A stretch of 64,000 nt of DNA from CALAGJ01 sp964293305 (GCA_964293305.1 CAXYYO010000010.1:1-64000), one strand, 5' to 3'; shown: positions 44,378 through 53,568, counted from the first letter of the stretch. Notes: generated from the sequence alone by a model not told the origin. Program-made: numbers and translations.

Positions 44378-44426
44378 TTTTGACATAATTTGTCAAAAAT
44401 ATGTATATCAATTGTACATGTCAAAA
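44378..44426 (-). promoter_or_regulatory. Restriction operon promoter with operator repeats
   Basis: A perfect inverted repeat (arms TTTTGACA 44378-44385 and TGTCAAAA 44391-44398, 5-nt spacer) is followed by a third TGTCAAAA at 44419-44426. On the minus strand, TTTG at 44425-44422, 20 nt, then TATTTTTG at 44401-44394 form a Bacteroidota promoter. Both boxes lie inside or across TTTTGACA units. A protein bound to these units would block the promoter, consistent with autorepression by the XRE protein. Confidence 0.7.
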
Positions 44427-44607
44427 TTAATTTATACATAAGTTTTCAACAGAACTTGTGTAGTAATAATCAATCTGCGTAAAAGCATTTTGATTAGTAT
44501 GCAGAACAAATATATTGACATATGCAGTATGCTATGAATGCCAGACAATTCGTAGTATCTAACTTGAATCTCATCTACAAATTATTCTAATGAAATACCT
44601 TCCTCAT

Positions 44608-47055
44608 CTAAAACTCAACAATAAAACCAATGGTAGGTGTTATTTGCGCATCATCGTTATTGAGTAATAGTGGTATAGCATTACTACCATCCTTTTGTAT
44701 AGCATTGCCATTGGTAGTAGCAAATGCAGTATTGTCTGCAGTGCGACTAAAAGTGTATTGTGGATATGCGGGACTGGTAGCTGCATACCAGTTTTGTACA
44801 TCAATAAAAATATCTAAAGTGATTTTTTTGAAGTTAAATTTTTTATCTATTCGAATATCACTGGCATTAAAAGCAGCCAATCGCTCTGTATTCAGTTTTG
44901 TGTAATCCAATACACCTGTGCCAATGGTGAGATAGCTTGACTGGCTTGCTTCCAAATCAAAAGGGGTATAAGGAGCCCCACCCTGATAGCGAAGCCTTAG
45001 ACCAAGCTCCCAATTATTATTGAATTTATAACCAAGCGTGGTGCTGAGTAAATGCTTGTTTTCCCAGGCACTGGCCACCAATTTATTATCAATACCGGCA
45101 TACCTGCTTCTAAAATAGGTATAGCTCAATACACCAAAAAAATGTTTTGTCAATTTTTGCTGCGCAAAAAATTCTATGCCATAACTATTTCCACTACCGG
45201 AGCTTGTGATGGCTTCATTTCCAAATACAGCAAAATCTCCACCCAGGTTACTTAAACTTATACCATTTTGTATGGAAACTGGCATATTACTATAGCGTTT
45301 TACAAAGCCTTCCAGTGTAAATCTAGTCGTAGATTTGGGTAGATATTCAAAGCCTGCTACATAATGAGTGCTTCTAATGTAATCACTGTTTTTATTTACA
45401 AAATTTCCTGTATTATCCTGAAAACCAAGCATGGTATAGGTGGGCACTTTATAATAAATACCGGTAGATGCATTGAAAGTGAATTGACTACTGAGTACCC
45501 AACTAAAAGCTATACGTGGAGAAAGGGTTTGAAGCATGTTCATGCCTCCGGTTGTAAATGTATTTCCATCTGTACGCATGCCAAAATTTAAACCGAAACG
45601 CTTGTTGAATAATAATTTGCCTGCTTGTATAAATGCACCAAATCTTCCCATGTTAAAAGCAGATGAAAAATTATTTGTTACAGCTTCTTGTATAATATTT
45701 CCATTCTCATCTTTTTGCTCCGGTTGTATGAGCAGAAATGTGGCATTGTTATAGTTGTTATACTGTGTTACAATGCCATAAGACAGCTTGAATCCATTGA
45801 TATTTTTATTTACATCAAAACGAAGTTTTGCTTCACTTTCCATGCTGTTGTAGTCCAGTGTTTGTAGGCCTTTATCTGGTCCAAGGTTATTTTCAAATTT
45901 CTCGTTTTGATTATCTAAAGTGTTATAACTTAGAGCAAGGTTCCAATAACCATTTTCTATTTGGTGTTTTAATGCTGCTCCAACTGTAAATGCATTTTGC
46001 TGTATAGAAGGATTGCTATTTAAGGTATAAATCTTTTCTGCGCTTGATTCTTTTGGTGCAGCAAAACTAAACTCATCTATGGCTCCAATGCCTAATAAAG
46101 TAAATGTTGTTTTCTTACTTAAAGGTTTACTGATTTTAAATTGAAAATCCCAATAGTTTGGTCTGATAGGTAAATCTAATGCCTGAAATAAAAATTGCAA
46201 ATAACTCCTTCTCACTGAAGCCAAATAGGTAGTGGAGGATTTGCTATGTAAAGGGCCATCAAACGTAAGTGCAAGCTCAGTAGCACTGAGCCTGATATTG
46301 CCCTGTGTATGCTGTAGATTTCCTTGTTTTTGTTTAAACTCCATTACAGATGATAGGGGGTTGTCAAACCTTGCATCAAAGGCAGATGTACTCAATTTTA
46401 CTTCTTCTATAAAACTCACATTTAAAATACCTGTTGGTCCTCCGCCACTGCCTTGGGTGGCAAAGTGATTGATGTTTGGTATTTCTATACCATCAATATA
46501 AAATACATTTTCATTTGGTGCACCACCTCGTATGATGATATCATTTCTAAACCCACCCACAGTACCTGAAGTGCCGGATACACCGGGCAATGTTTGTACA
46601 ACTCTACTGATGTCAAAATTTCCTCCGGGATTAGCTTTGATTTCTTCGGTAGTAAGTCTTTGTACGCTTAGTGGTGTTTGTAGAGATACTGCTTTGGCTG
46701 TTTTTCTTGATGTAGTAACTGTTACGGTATTTGTAATGGTATCGGCAGGCTCTAGCTCAATGGTGAGCACTGTTTCATTGCCTGTATTCAAAGCAAGATT
46801 AAAATTAGTGTATTTTACAAAACCAATGGAATATGCCGAAATCGTATATATTCCTGGTGCTATACCCGCTCTGAATCGGCCAATGCTATCTGTAATAAAT
46901 GAATTATTGCCGGGTTGTATTAAAACCGTAGCAGCAGCAATAGGTTGCTGTAATGCTTTGTCCAATACCACACCACTGATGTATGCTGTACGCTGAGCCA
47001 CAGCAAGAAATGGTAAAAAGAATATAAATAGAATCAGTCGTTGTTTTAAGCCCAT
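44608..47055 (-). CDS. TonB-dependent outer-membrane receptor
   Basis: The 815-residue protein has a signal peptide (cleavage near LAVAQR) and a carboxypeptidase-regulatory-like domain (about residues 25-110). A plug domain follows (about 120-230, FRNDIIIRGGAPNENVFYIDGIEIPNI; diagnostic IIRGGAPNENVFYIDG), then a 22-strand-type barrel ending in ...PTIGFIVEF. The plug and barrel are intact. No SusD-like partner or substrate enzyme is adjacent, so the imported compound is unknown. It is expressed divergently from the cystathionine beta-synthase-like gene. Confidence 0.94.
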   Translation of the reverse strand: MGLKQRLILFIFFLPFLAVAQRTAYISGVVLDKALQQPIAAATVLIQPGNNSFITDSIGRFRAGIAPGIYTISAYSIGFVKYTNFNLALNTGNETVLTIELEPADTITNTVTVTTSRKTAKAVSLQTPLSVQRLTTEEIKANPGGNFDISRVVQTLPGVSGTSGTVGGFRNDIIIRGGAPNENVFYIDGIEIPNINHFATQGSGGGPTGILNVSFIEEVKLSTSAFDARFDNPLSSVMEFKQKQGNLQHTQGNIRLSATELALTFDGPLHSKSSTTYLASVRRSYLQFLFQALDLPIRPNYWDFQFKISKPLSKKTTFTLLGIGAIDEFSFAAPKESSAEKIYTLNSNPSIQQNAFTVGAALKHQIENGYWNLALSYNTLDNQNEKFENNLGPDKGLQTLDYNSMESEAKLRFDVNKNINGFKLSYGIVTQYNNYNNATFLLIQPEQKDENGNIIQEAVTNNFSSAFNMGRFGAFIQAGKLLFNKRFGLNFGMRTDGNTFTTGGMNMLQTLSPRIAFSWVLSSQFTFNASTGIYYKVPTYTMLGFQDNTGNFVNKNSDYIRSTHYVAGFEYLPKSTTRFTLEGFVKRYSNMPVSIQNGISLSNLGGDFAVFGNEAITSSGSGNSYGIEFFAQQKLTKHFFGVLSYTYFRSRYAGIDNKLVASAWENKHLLSTTLGYKFNNNWELGLRLRYQGGAPYTPFDLEASQSSYLTIGTGVLDYTKLNTERLAAFNASDIRIDKKFNFKKITLDIFIDVQNWYAATSPAYPQYTFSRTADNTAFATTNGNAIQKDGSNAIPLLLNNDDAQITPTIGFIVEF

Positions 47056-47220
47056 AAAATAAATTGGTTTAGAAACATGTAGGAAGTGTTATTGTTTGAG
47101 AACATTTGGCAAATTTGAAAAAATTTAATAAATAAGTTAATTTTACCATTACAAAATAATATGTTAAAAAGGCCAACATTTTTAAGAATTACCTACTGTT
47201 CATTACTCACTACCAACTGT

Positions 47221-47228
47221 TATCTTTG
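47221..47228 (+). promoter_or_regulatory. -7 element of the cystathionine beta-synthase-like gene
   Basis: TATCTTTG matches TAnnTTTG and lies 17 nt before the ATG. The -33 position reads TGTT, a weak match. Confidence 0.5.
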
Positions 47229-47245
47229 CGCCTCAACATTCATAT

Positions 47246-48604
47246 ATGGACATTAAGAATAATATTTTAGAAACGATTGGTAATACACCCCTTATTCGGC
47301 TAAATAGTATAACAAAAGAATTGCCTTGCCAGGTGGTTGCAAAGGTAGATTATTTTAATCCCGGAAATAGTATAAAGGATAGGATGGCCCTTAAAATGGT
47401 GCAGGTAGCTGAGGAAGAAGGAAAGCTAAAACCGGGCGGAACCATTATAGAGTGTACCAGCGGAAATACAGGTATGGGCTTGGCACTAGCTGCTATTGTA
47501 AAAGGGTACAAATGTATATTTACTACCACTGATAAACAGAGTAAGGAAAAGATGGATATCCTCAAAGCTGTGGGAGCAGAAGTAATTGTATGTCCTACAA
47601 ATGTGGAGCCCGATGATCCCAATAGTTATTACAGTGTGGCCCGCAGGTTAGCGAAAGAAATACCTAATAGTTTTCATAGTAATCAATATGATAATTTGGC
47701 TAATAGATTGGCACATTATGAATCTACTGGCCCTGAAATATGGGAGCAAACAGATGGCAAAATAACACACTTAGTTTGTACTGCAGGCACCGGTGGCACT
47801 GTTACGGGTACCGCAATGTATCTAAAGGAAAAGAATCCTAATATTCAAATATGGGCTATTGATGTATATGGTAGTTTGCTTACAAATTATTTTAAGACAG
47901 GTGAACTTGATATGAGTTATGTACATCCCTACATTAGTGAGGGATTTGGTGAAGACTTTGTGCCCGAAAATTATCAGATGAATGTAATCGATCATTTTGA
48001 GCAGGTTACAGATAAAGCAGGCGCAGTAATGGCTCGCCGTATTGCAAAGGAAGAAGGAATGTTTTGTGGATATAGTGCTGGTAGTTGTTTGCAAGGGTTA
48101 ATGCAATTAAAAGACAAACTCAATAAGGATGATTTGGTAGTGTGCATTTTTCATGATCATGGCAGTAGATATGTGGGTAAAGTGTATAATGATCAATGGA
48201 TGGCAGATCGTGGATTTTTAGAGGTAAAAACATTTAGAGATATTGTAAATTCAAGAGGAGGTAAAAAACTAATTACCATAACACCCACAGACACTGTATC
48301 TGCAACTGTGAACTTGATGAAAAAATATGACATTGAAAACATACCTGTAATAGATGGCCATGAAATATGCGGCAGCGTAAGTGAAGGTGGCTTATTTCAA
48401 AAAGTATTCAATAACCCATCATTAAGTTCTACTACTGTTTCTACTGTTATGGAACCATCCTATCCTGTAGTTTCTTTTGACAGCCCTGTAGAAAAATTAG
48501 GAAACCTTATGAATAAAGAAACCGGTGCAGTTATAGCCAAAGATGAAAAAGGTGATTGGCATATTGTTACAAAGTATGATGTAATACAAAGTATGGCCAA
48601 ATAG
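47246..48604 (+). CDS. Cystathionine beta-synthase-like PLP enzyme with CBS pair
   Basis: The N-terminal 320 residues form a fold-type II PLP domain. The cofactor Lys is in NPGNSIKDRMALKM, the substrate loop is CTSGNTGMGLALA and the phosphate loop is CTAGTGGTVTGTA. The C-terminal 120 residues form two CBS domains (ITPTDTVSATVNLMKKYDIENIPVIDG, and a second with SYPVVSFDSPVEKLGNLM). This matches eukaryote-like cystathionine beta-synthase without a heme domain. It would make cystathionine from serine and homocysteine; a cysteine synthase role is also possible. The CBS pair suggests regulation by a nucleotide or S-adenosylmethionine. Confidence 0.9.
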   Translation: MDIKNNILETIGNTPLIRLNSITKELPCQVVAKVDYFNPGNSIKDRMALKMVQVAEEEGKLKPGGTIIECTSGNTGMGLALAAIVKGYKCIFTTTDKQSKEKMDILKAVGAEVIVCPTNVEPDDPNSYYSVARRLAKEIPNSFHSNQYDNLANRLAHYESTGPEIWEQTDGKITHLVCTAGTGGTVTGTAMYLKEKNPNIQIWAIDVYGSLLTNYFKTGELDMSYVHPYISEGFGEDFVPENYQMNVIDHFEQVTDKAGAVMARRIAKEEGMFCGYSAGSCLQGLMQLKDKLNKDDLVVCIFHDHGSRYVGKVYNDQWMADRGFLEVKTFRDIVNSRGGKKLITITPTDTVSATVNLMKKYDIENIPVIDGHEICGSVSEGGLFQKVFNNPSLSSTTVSTVMEPSYPVVSFDSPVEKLGNLMNKETGAVIAKDEKGDWHIVTKYDVIQSMAK

Positions 48605-48668
48605 CATTTTTTAGCATTCATAATGCATAACAGCATATTTGCTTCTTAAAATATTAAATTAAACCTTC

Positions 48669-49649
48669 ATGTTGAAGATAGGATTGTTTGGAGCCGGTCA
48701 TTTAGGAAAATTTCATTTGAATAACTGGTTAGAAATACCCGGAGTAACCATTGTAGGTTTTTTTGATCCTAATGATGCTACTGCTGCGGAAGTAAAAGAA
48801 AAATACCATCTACGTCGTTTTCTCAAAGCAGAAGATCTTGCAGATAAATGTGATGCTGTAGATATAGTGGCCCCAACTACTTTTCATTATGACTTGTGCG
48901 CCATGGCTATACGCAAAGGCAAACATGTATTTGTAGAAAAGCCAATGACTGAAACCTTGGAGCAGGGCCGCAGTCTTGTAAATATGGTGAAGGAGGCGGG
49001 AGTGAAACTACAAGTAGGACATGTTGAAAGATATAATCCTGCATTTCTTTCCATAAAGGATATGCAATTAAAGCCGATGTTTATAGAAGTGCATCGTTTG
49101 GCACAGTTCAACCCACGTGGTACTGAAGTAAGTGTAATTATGGATTTGATGATTCATGATATTGATATTGTATTGAAACTGGTAAACAGTGCTATAAAAA
49201 ATATTTATGCCAGTGGTGTTGCAGTATTAACCGATACACCAGACATTGCCAATGTGCGTATAGAATTTACCAATGGATGCGTAGCAAACCTTACCAGCAG
49301 CCGCATTAGTATGAAGCGTATGCGAAAGATGCGTTTATTTCAAAAAGATGCTTATATAGGCATAGATTTCCTTGAAAAAAAGTCGGAAATTATTCATCTG
49401 GAAGATGAAACAAATGTGACTTCTGATTTTTCTTTTGATATAGAAACAAAGGAGGGCGCAAAATCTATTGTAATCACTAATCCGGAAGCAATACAAGTAA
49501 ATGCCATCAAAGAAGAATTAATTGCTTTTAAAAAATCAATTGAAGAAAACAGACCAACAGAGATTTCTGAAATAGAAGGTTTTTTGGCCATGGAAGTGGC
49601 TCATACGATTATCGAAAAAATAAGTAATAACAGATATTCTTCTATTTAA
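48669..49649 (+). CDS. Gfo/Idh/MocA-family oxidoreductase
   Basis: An N-terminal Rossmann fold (LKIGLFGAGHLGKFHLNNW) is followed by the family's EKP motif (HVFVEKPMTETLEQG) and the catalytic-region segment LMIHDIDIVLKLV. The 326-residue length fits NAD(P)-dependent sugar dehydrogenases of this family. Because the polyprenyl-phosphate sugar transferase gene starts 3 nt after its stop, a role in making a nucleotide sugar or related precursor for surface polysaccharide is likely, but the substrate is unknown. Confidence 0.92.
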   Translation: MLKIGLFGAGHLGKFHLNNWLEIPGVTIVGFFDPNDATAAEVKEKYHLRRFLKAEDLADKCDAVDIVAPTTFHYDLCAMAIRKGKHVFVEKPMTETLEQGRSLVNMVKEAGVKLQVGHVERYNPAFLSIKDMQLKPMFIEVHRLAQFNPRGTEVSVIMDLMIHDIDIVLKLVNSAIKNIYASGVAVLTDTPDIANVRIEFTNGCVANLTSSRISMKRMRKMRLFQKDAYIGIDFLEKKSEIIHLEDETNVTSDFSFDIETKEGAKSIVITNPEAIQVNAIKEELIAFKKSIEENRPTEISEIEGFLAMEVAHTIIEKISNNRYSSI

Positions 49650-49652
49650 GCA

Positions 49653-51077
49653 ATGAAGCAGGTAAAGCCCATGCATATAGGCTGGTATGTTTGCAGTGAT
49701 GCATTTGCAAGCTTTATATCTTGGACAATTGTGGCTTGGATTAGAAAGAAAATGATGGGCGAAAACAGCTATCCCATTCAATCACTTTTTACAACTGATT
49801 ATTTTTTTAATACTTCACTGGGGTTAGTATTGATTTTCTGGTTGGCGTTGTATGCAGTAGCAGGAGTTTATAATACATCATTCTATAAAAAATCAAGACT
49901 TACAGAGCTTACACATACATTTATTCAAACCCTTATTGGATGTCTGCTCATGTTGTTTGCAATATTTCTCAACGATTTTGAGGAGCATTATTCCTACTAC
50001 TATAAAATATTTTTACTCATGCTCTGCATACAATTTTTACTGGTATGCTTTGGCCGAGTTTTGCTTATTTCATTTGCAAGAAATCAAATTTCAAAAGGAA
50101 ATTATTTATACCATTCCTTATTGATAGGCAGTAATGGAAAACTGAACAATGCTTATCAGCAAATGCAGCGCTACTATACATCGCTTGGATATAAACCTGT
50201 TGGATATATCATCCCAAAAAATAATTCAAAACAGCAAGCATTAAAGGGTATCCCCTACTTGGGTAATGAAGATATATTGGAGCAAATCATACAGGAAAAA
50301 AATATTCACCAGGTGATCATTGCGTTAAACAAAACGGAGGAGCAACTCACAGAGCAAATAATTAGCCTCCTCAGCCAGTGTGATGTAGAAATAAAGGTTG
50401 TACCGGATTCATTTGAAATATTGAGTGGGAGTGTTCGTGTAAATGATTTACCCGGAGCTGTATTTATAGATATTGACACAGGTCTTATGGCACCTTGGCA
50501 AAAAAATATTAAAAGATTACTCGATATTTTTTTATCTCTAATTGCACTATTGGTACTATCCCCTTTTCTGGTATTTTTATTTCTCAGAACAAAATTTTCA
50601 TCACCCGGCAGGGTAATATATACTCAGGAAAGAGCAGGTTATAAAGGAAAATTATTTTTCATTTATAAGTTTAGAAGCATGGTAGAAAATGCAGAGTCTA
50701 ATGGCCCCATGCTTTCAAAAGAAAACGATATCCGAATTACAGGTTGGGGGCGTATTATGCGTAAATGGCGCTTTGATGAATTGCCCCAGTTACTAAACAT
50801 TCTCAAGGGGGAAATGAGTTTTATAGGCCCTAGGCCGGAGCGTCCATTTTATATAGCACAACTCAATGAGCGTACACCCTATTTTAGATATCTACAAAAA
50901 GTAAAACCAGGTCTTACTTCTTGGGGCATGGTGCAGTTTGGATATGCCCAAAACATTGAGGAAATGCTGGAGCGTATGCAGTATGATTTAGTCTATATTG
51001 AAAACATCAGCCTGCTATTAGACTTTAAAATCATGATTTACACAATCCGTACCATTCTACTTGGTAAGGGTCAGTAG
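49653..51077 (+). CDS. Polyprenyl-phosphate sugar-phosphate transferase (initiating glycosyltransferase)
   Basis: The protein (474 residues) has four or five N-terminal membrane helices, a central nucleotide-binding-like region (about 145-270) and a C-terminal bacterial sugar-transferase domain. The latter shows RLLDIFLSLIALLVLSPFLV, TQERAGYKGKLFFIYKFRSM and RKWRFDELPQLLNILKGEMS. Such WbaP/WcaJ-type enzymes put the first sugar on undecaprenyl phosphate in exopolysaccharide or capsule synthesis. No other polysaccharide cluster genes follow in the window. It is coupled to the oxidoreductase upstream (3-nt gap). Confidence 0.94.
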   Translation: MKQVKPMHIGWYVCSDAFASFISWTIVAWIRKKMMGENSYPIQSLFTTDYFFNTSLGLVLIFWLALYAVAGVYNTSFYKKSRLTELTHTFIQTLIGCLLMLFAIFLNDFEEHYSYYYKIFLLMLCIQFLLVCFGRVLLISFARNQISKGNYLYHSLLIGSNGKLNNAYQQMQRYYTSLGYKPVGYIIPKNNSKQQALKGIPYLGNEDILEQIIQEKNIHQVIIALNKTEEQLTEQIISLLSQCDVEIKVVPDSFEILSGSVRVNDLPGAVFIDIDTGLMAPWQKNIKRLLDIFLSLIALLVLSPFLVFLFLRTKFSSPGRVIYTQERAGYKGKLFFIYKFRSMVENAESNGPMLSKENDIRITGWGRIMRKWRFDELPQLLNILKGEMSFIGPRPERPFYIAQLNERTPYFRYLQKVKPGLTSWGMVQFGYAQNIEEMLERMQYDLVYIENISLLLDFKIMIYTIRTILLGKGQ

Positions 51078-51248
51078 CTTCTTTGAGATTAAAATTAAAC
51101 CGAGATGTAACAGTTGTAAATAAACTGATTGTTTGTTTTGAAACCTTGTATTTAATTATGGCTACTGTTTTGTGTCGGTTCATTACGAGGTCAGTTGCCA
51201 TGTGGCTCAAACATTCCTACAAAATAATCGATGTTCATATTGTATATT

Positions 51249-51268
51249 CATTACCCGAAGGGGTAATG
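51249..51268. other. Perfect hairpin between convergent genes
   Basis: CATTACCC-GAAG-GGGTAATG is an 8-bp perfect stem with a 4-nt loop, in the 250-nt gap between the sugar transferase and the lipoprotein gene. There is no T-tract on either side, so it is not a standard terminator. A short open frame over this stretch (51083-51337) has no protein-like character. Confidence 0.5.
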
Positions 51269-51327
51269 TTGCCTACTCTATTTATTATAAAAAATGATGT
51301 TTATTACCTTCGAATTGCTTGTAAAAA

Positions 51328-51942
51328 TTATAATTGATCTATAAAAATTTTAATGTACTGAGGCGAGGGTTCATCTCCACCAAAATAGGGATTAAGCATA
51401 TATCTAGTGTAAGTACCGCTACAATGGCGGGGCAATGTTTTAATCAGTCCATTTACTTCAAATTCGTAAATGCCTGCTTTGCAGCTAATCCTGCAATTAA
51501 TGATACTGCCAATTGGTGCTGTGCCCATGGAGGTTTCTGGTAATATATCTCCATCATTATGAACAAAGGCAAAAAGTTGTAATTCATTGTTGTACCAGCG
51601 CCATCCAATACGTGCACTATTTACCAAGTGCTGACTGCCACAATCTGAAAATCCATAAAGTTTATTTATGTCTTGTTGATTGATGCTATCAAGATTTTTA
51701 TATATACAAGAACTGTCAAAAATAGCATTGAAGCGAAGTGTACTTTTTGTAGTTAATCTAAATGGATTTGGGCTGCAATAATTACTTCCTTTTTTTATAA
51801 CATAGGCCCGATAGTTAGCCTGGTATTTACTGATATCTGTTTCTGAAATATCACTAGAGGTAGATATGGTAGGACTTGACTGCTTAGTGCAAGATGTACT
51901 ACCACACAATAATAAAATTAGAAAGAGAGGTAGTCGGTACAT
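51328..51942 (-). CDS. Hypothetical lipoprotein, 204 residues
   Basis: A lipoprotein signal (LPLFLILLLCGSTSC) leads a beta-rich soluble domain with several paired cysteines (YCSP, SSCIY, SDCGS, NCRISCKAG, RHCSGTYT). No family is recognised. The pattern SARIGWRWYNNELQLFAFVHNDG and ISCKAGIYEFEVNG suggests a jelly-roll or concanavalin-like fold; this is a guess from the strand pattern. It is monocistronic and converges with the sugar transferase gene. Confidence 0.75.
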   Translation of the reverse strand: MYRLPLFLILLLCGSTSCTKQSSPTISTSSDISETDISKYQANYRAYVIKKGSNYCSPNPFRLTTKSTLRFNAIFDSSCIYKNLDSINQQDINKLYGFSDCGSQHLVNSARIGWRWYNNELQLFAFVHNDGDILPETSMGTAPIGSIINCRISCKAGIYEFEVNGLIKTLPRHCSGTYTRYMLNPYFGGDEPSPQYIKIFIDQL

Positions 51943-52159
51943 ATTAAATTATTTGAATGGCGAATGTATATGAGATGATTTTAAAATGGATAAAATCAAT
52001 TATTTAAGTGTTTTCTATATATAAAAATCTTTTATAAATTGATCTATCTTATCCTACATAGAGAAAATTTTCCAAACCCATTTTGATGCGTATTGATTTT
52101 ATTTTTAGCAACTAATCATTTCAAAAATGCTTCCTTCATGTCAATTATTTTGGCCTGAG

Positions 52160-52263
52160 CCCCTGCGGCTCGGGCATTCCGCCACAAGTCCTTTCTGAGT
52201 TCTGAATTTTTCACTTCAAATGAAGCAATTTGAAATTCTCTAATACCAAAATGTAAAATAAAC
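52160..52263. repeat. Dispersed repeat, copy 2
   Basis: The left core CCCCTGCGGCTCGGGC...CCACAAGTCC and the right core TTCAAATGAAGCAATTTG...AATACCAAAAT match the copy at 29423-29534 in order and orientation. The spacer between the cores is shorter (about 22 nt against 33). Confidence 0.6.
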
Positions 52264-52330
52264 ACATTCCTATCAGCTCAAGCAATTGTTTAGTAAATTT
52301 GGTACTAATAAAACATAAAGTCCCGATATT

Positions 52331-52394
52331 TATTTGCGACTTTATTTGCGACTTCGTTTTCGATGTTGTTGCGGAGCGTCAATAACATCGAAAA
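52331..52394. repeat. Tandem 12-mer followed by long hairpin
   Basis: TTTATTTGCGAC occurs twice in direct succession (about 52329-52352). Next, TTTTCGATGTTGTTG (52357-52371) pairs with CAATAACATCGAAAA (52380-52394), giving 15 pairs with one G-U around an 8-nt loop (CGGAGCGT). There is no T-tract on the plus strand, so a terminator is unlikely. Confidence 0.6.
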
Positions 52395-52802
52395 AATAAG
52401 CAATTCTTAATACAAGTTTTCAGATTTGGAGAAATCTTTTCCCACCAATGTCTCAGCTTGGGCCTTTCGTTTATTAATCAACTTCTTTTTAAGTTTTGAG
52501 CGTATCTTGAAATATTGCAAGATTGTTTTCTTTCAAATCTTCAAATCTTTTTTAAACTACATTATCAGTATTTGTTATTTCAAACAAGGGCATACAATTT
52601 GGGCAAGTAAAAGTCTAAAATAAGTACTACTATTTTTTGTTATTCGTTTGCTTACTGGCATAAATTAATGTAAACCTTTTATTATATTTTATCAAATACG
52701 AACGTTAACACAACTACTTGGCAGAGCCTTGGCTGGGAGGGAAACAAATACCAGATTGAGTTTCAAAGAAATTTACCAACACAAATATCTACTATCATTA
52801 AT

Positions 52803-53498
52803 TTATAATAATCCACTATCGGCAAAACTGTAATAACCCTCAGCACTCACTATAATGTGATCAATTACCTTAATATCTAATTGGATGGCAGCAGCTTTTA
52901 TCTTTTCAGTTATCGTCTTATCCTGCATACTAGGTTTTATACTCCCACTGGGATGATTATGACAAAGTACAATACTTACCGCATCATGCAGTAATGCTTT
53001 TTTTATAATAATACGTGGGTCTGCAATAGTACCTGTAATGCCACCTTCGCTCACAATTTCAAAATGATTTATTTTGTTGGCATTATTTAAAAAAACCACC
53101 GCAAATACTTCATGCTTTTTATACTGAAATTGCTGCCTTAGATACTCTGCAATATCAGTACTACTTTTTACCACTTCTTTGGTAAGTGTGCCTGCACTCC
53201 GCCTAATGCCAATTTCTAAAGCGGCCGACACAGATACTGCCTTTGCCGGACCAAAACCTTTGACCTTTAAGGCTAGTAATTCTTTGACTGACATAGCTGC
53301 CAGCTTGTGTAAATCATTACTGGCATGTTGGAGAATTTCTTTAGCCAGATCCAGTGCAGATTTATTTCTGGTGCCATTATTTATAAGTATAGCCAGTAGC
53401 TCTGCATTACTGAGTGCTGCAGTTCCCTTTGACAATAATTTCTCCCTAGGGCGGTCATCTTCTGCCCAGTTTTTTATTGAAGTAGATGGCATGTGCAC
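52803..53498 (-). CDS. radC: RadC-family JAB-domain protein
   Basis: An N-terminal helix-hairpin-helix-like region (ALKVKGFGPAKAVSVSAALE) is followed by the JAB/MPN domain with the metal-binding motif LCHNHPSGSIKPSMQD and an upstream Glu in VVFLNNANKINHFEIVSEG (key part FEIVSEGG). RadC was once thought to be a DNA repair protein; its biochemical role is unresolved. The 231-residue length is normal. The first ATG (53498) is used; the next in-frame ATG is 6 nt on. It is divergent from prs. Confidence 0.94.
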   Translation of the reverse strand: MHMPSTSIKNWAEDDRPREKLLSKGTAALSNAELLAILINNGTRNKSALDLAKEILQHASNDLHKLAAMSVKELLALKVKGFGPAKAVSVSAALEIGIRRSAGTLTKEVVKSSTDIAEYLRQQFQYKKHEVFAVVFLNNANKINHFEIVSEGGITGTIADPRIIIKKALLHDAVSIVLCHNHPSGSIKPSMQDKTITEKIKAAAIQLDIKVIDHIIVSAEGYYSFADSGLL

Positions 53499-53568
53499 AA
53501 TTTAATTTTACGTACGAAAGTAAATTTTTTGAGGAACATCTATATTCGCCGCCAATTTTATATCTGCA

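Larger units (their letters stand above)
51943..52802. other. 860-bp gap with repeat remains
   Basis: No gene is supported. The stretch holds copy 2 of a dispersed repeat (52160-52263), a 12-bp tandem repeat and a long hairpin (52331-52394), and otherwise AT-rich DNA. A 65-codon frame at 52426-52623 has hydrophobic, phenylalanine-rich content typical of random AT-rich sequence. Confidence 0.5.

Noticed and set aside
51083..51337. 84-codon plus-strand frame after the sugar transferase gene
   Set aside because: The composition is that of random AT-rich DNA, it spans the perfect hairpin at 51249, it has no start context, and it overlaps the end of the lipoprotein gene.
52426..52623. 65-codon frame in the large intergenic gap
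   Set aside because: Phe- and Ile-rich random-looking sequence with no family features.
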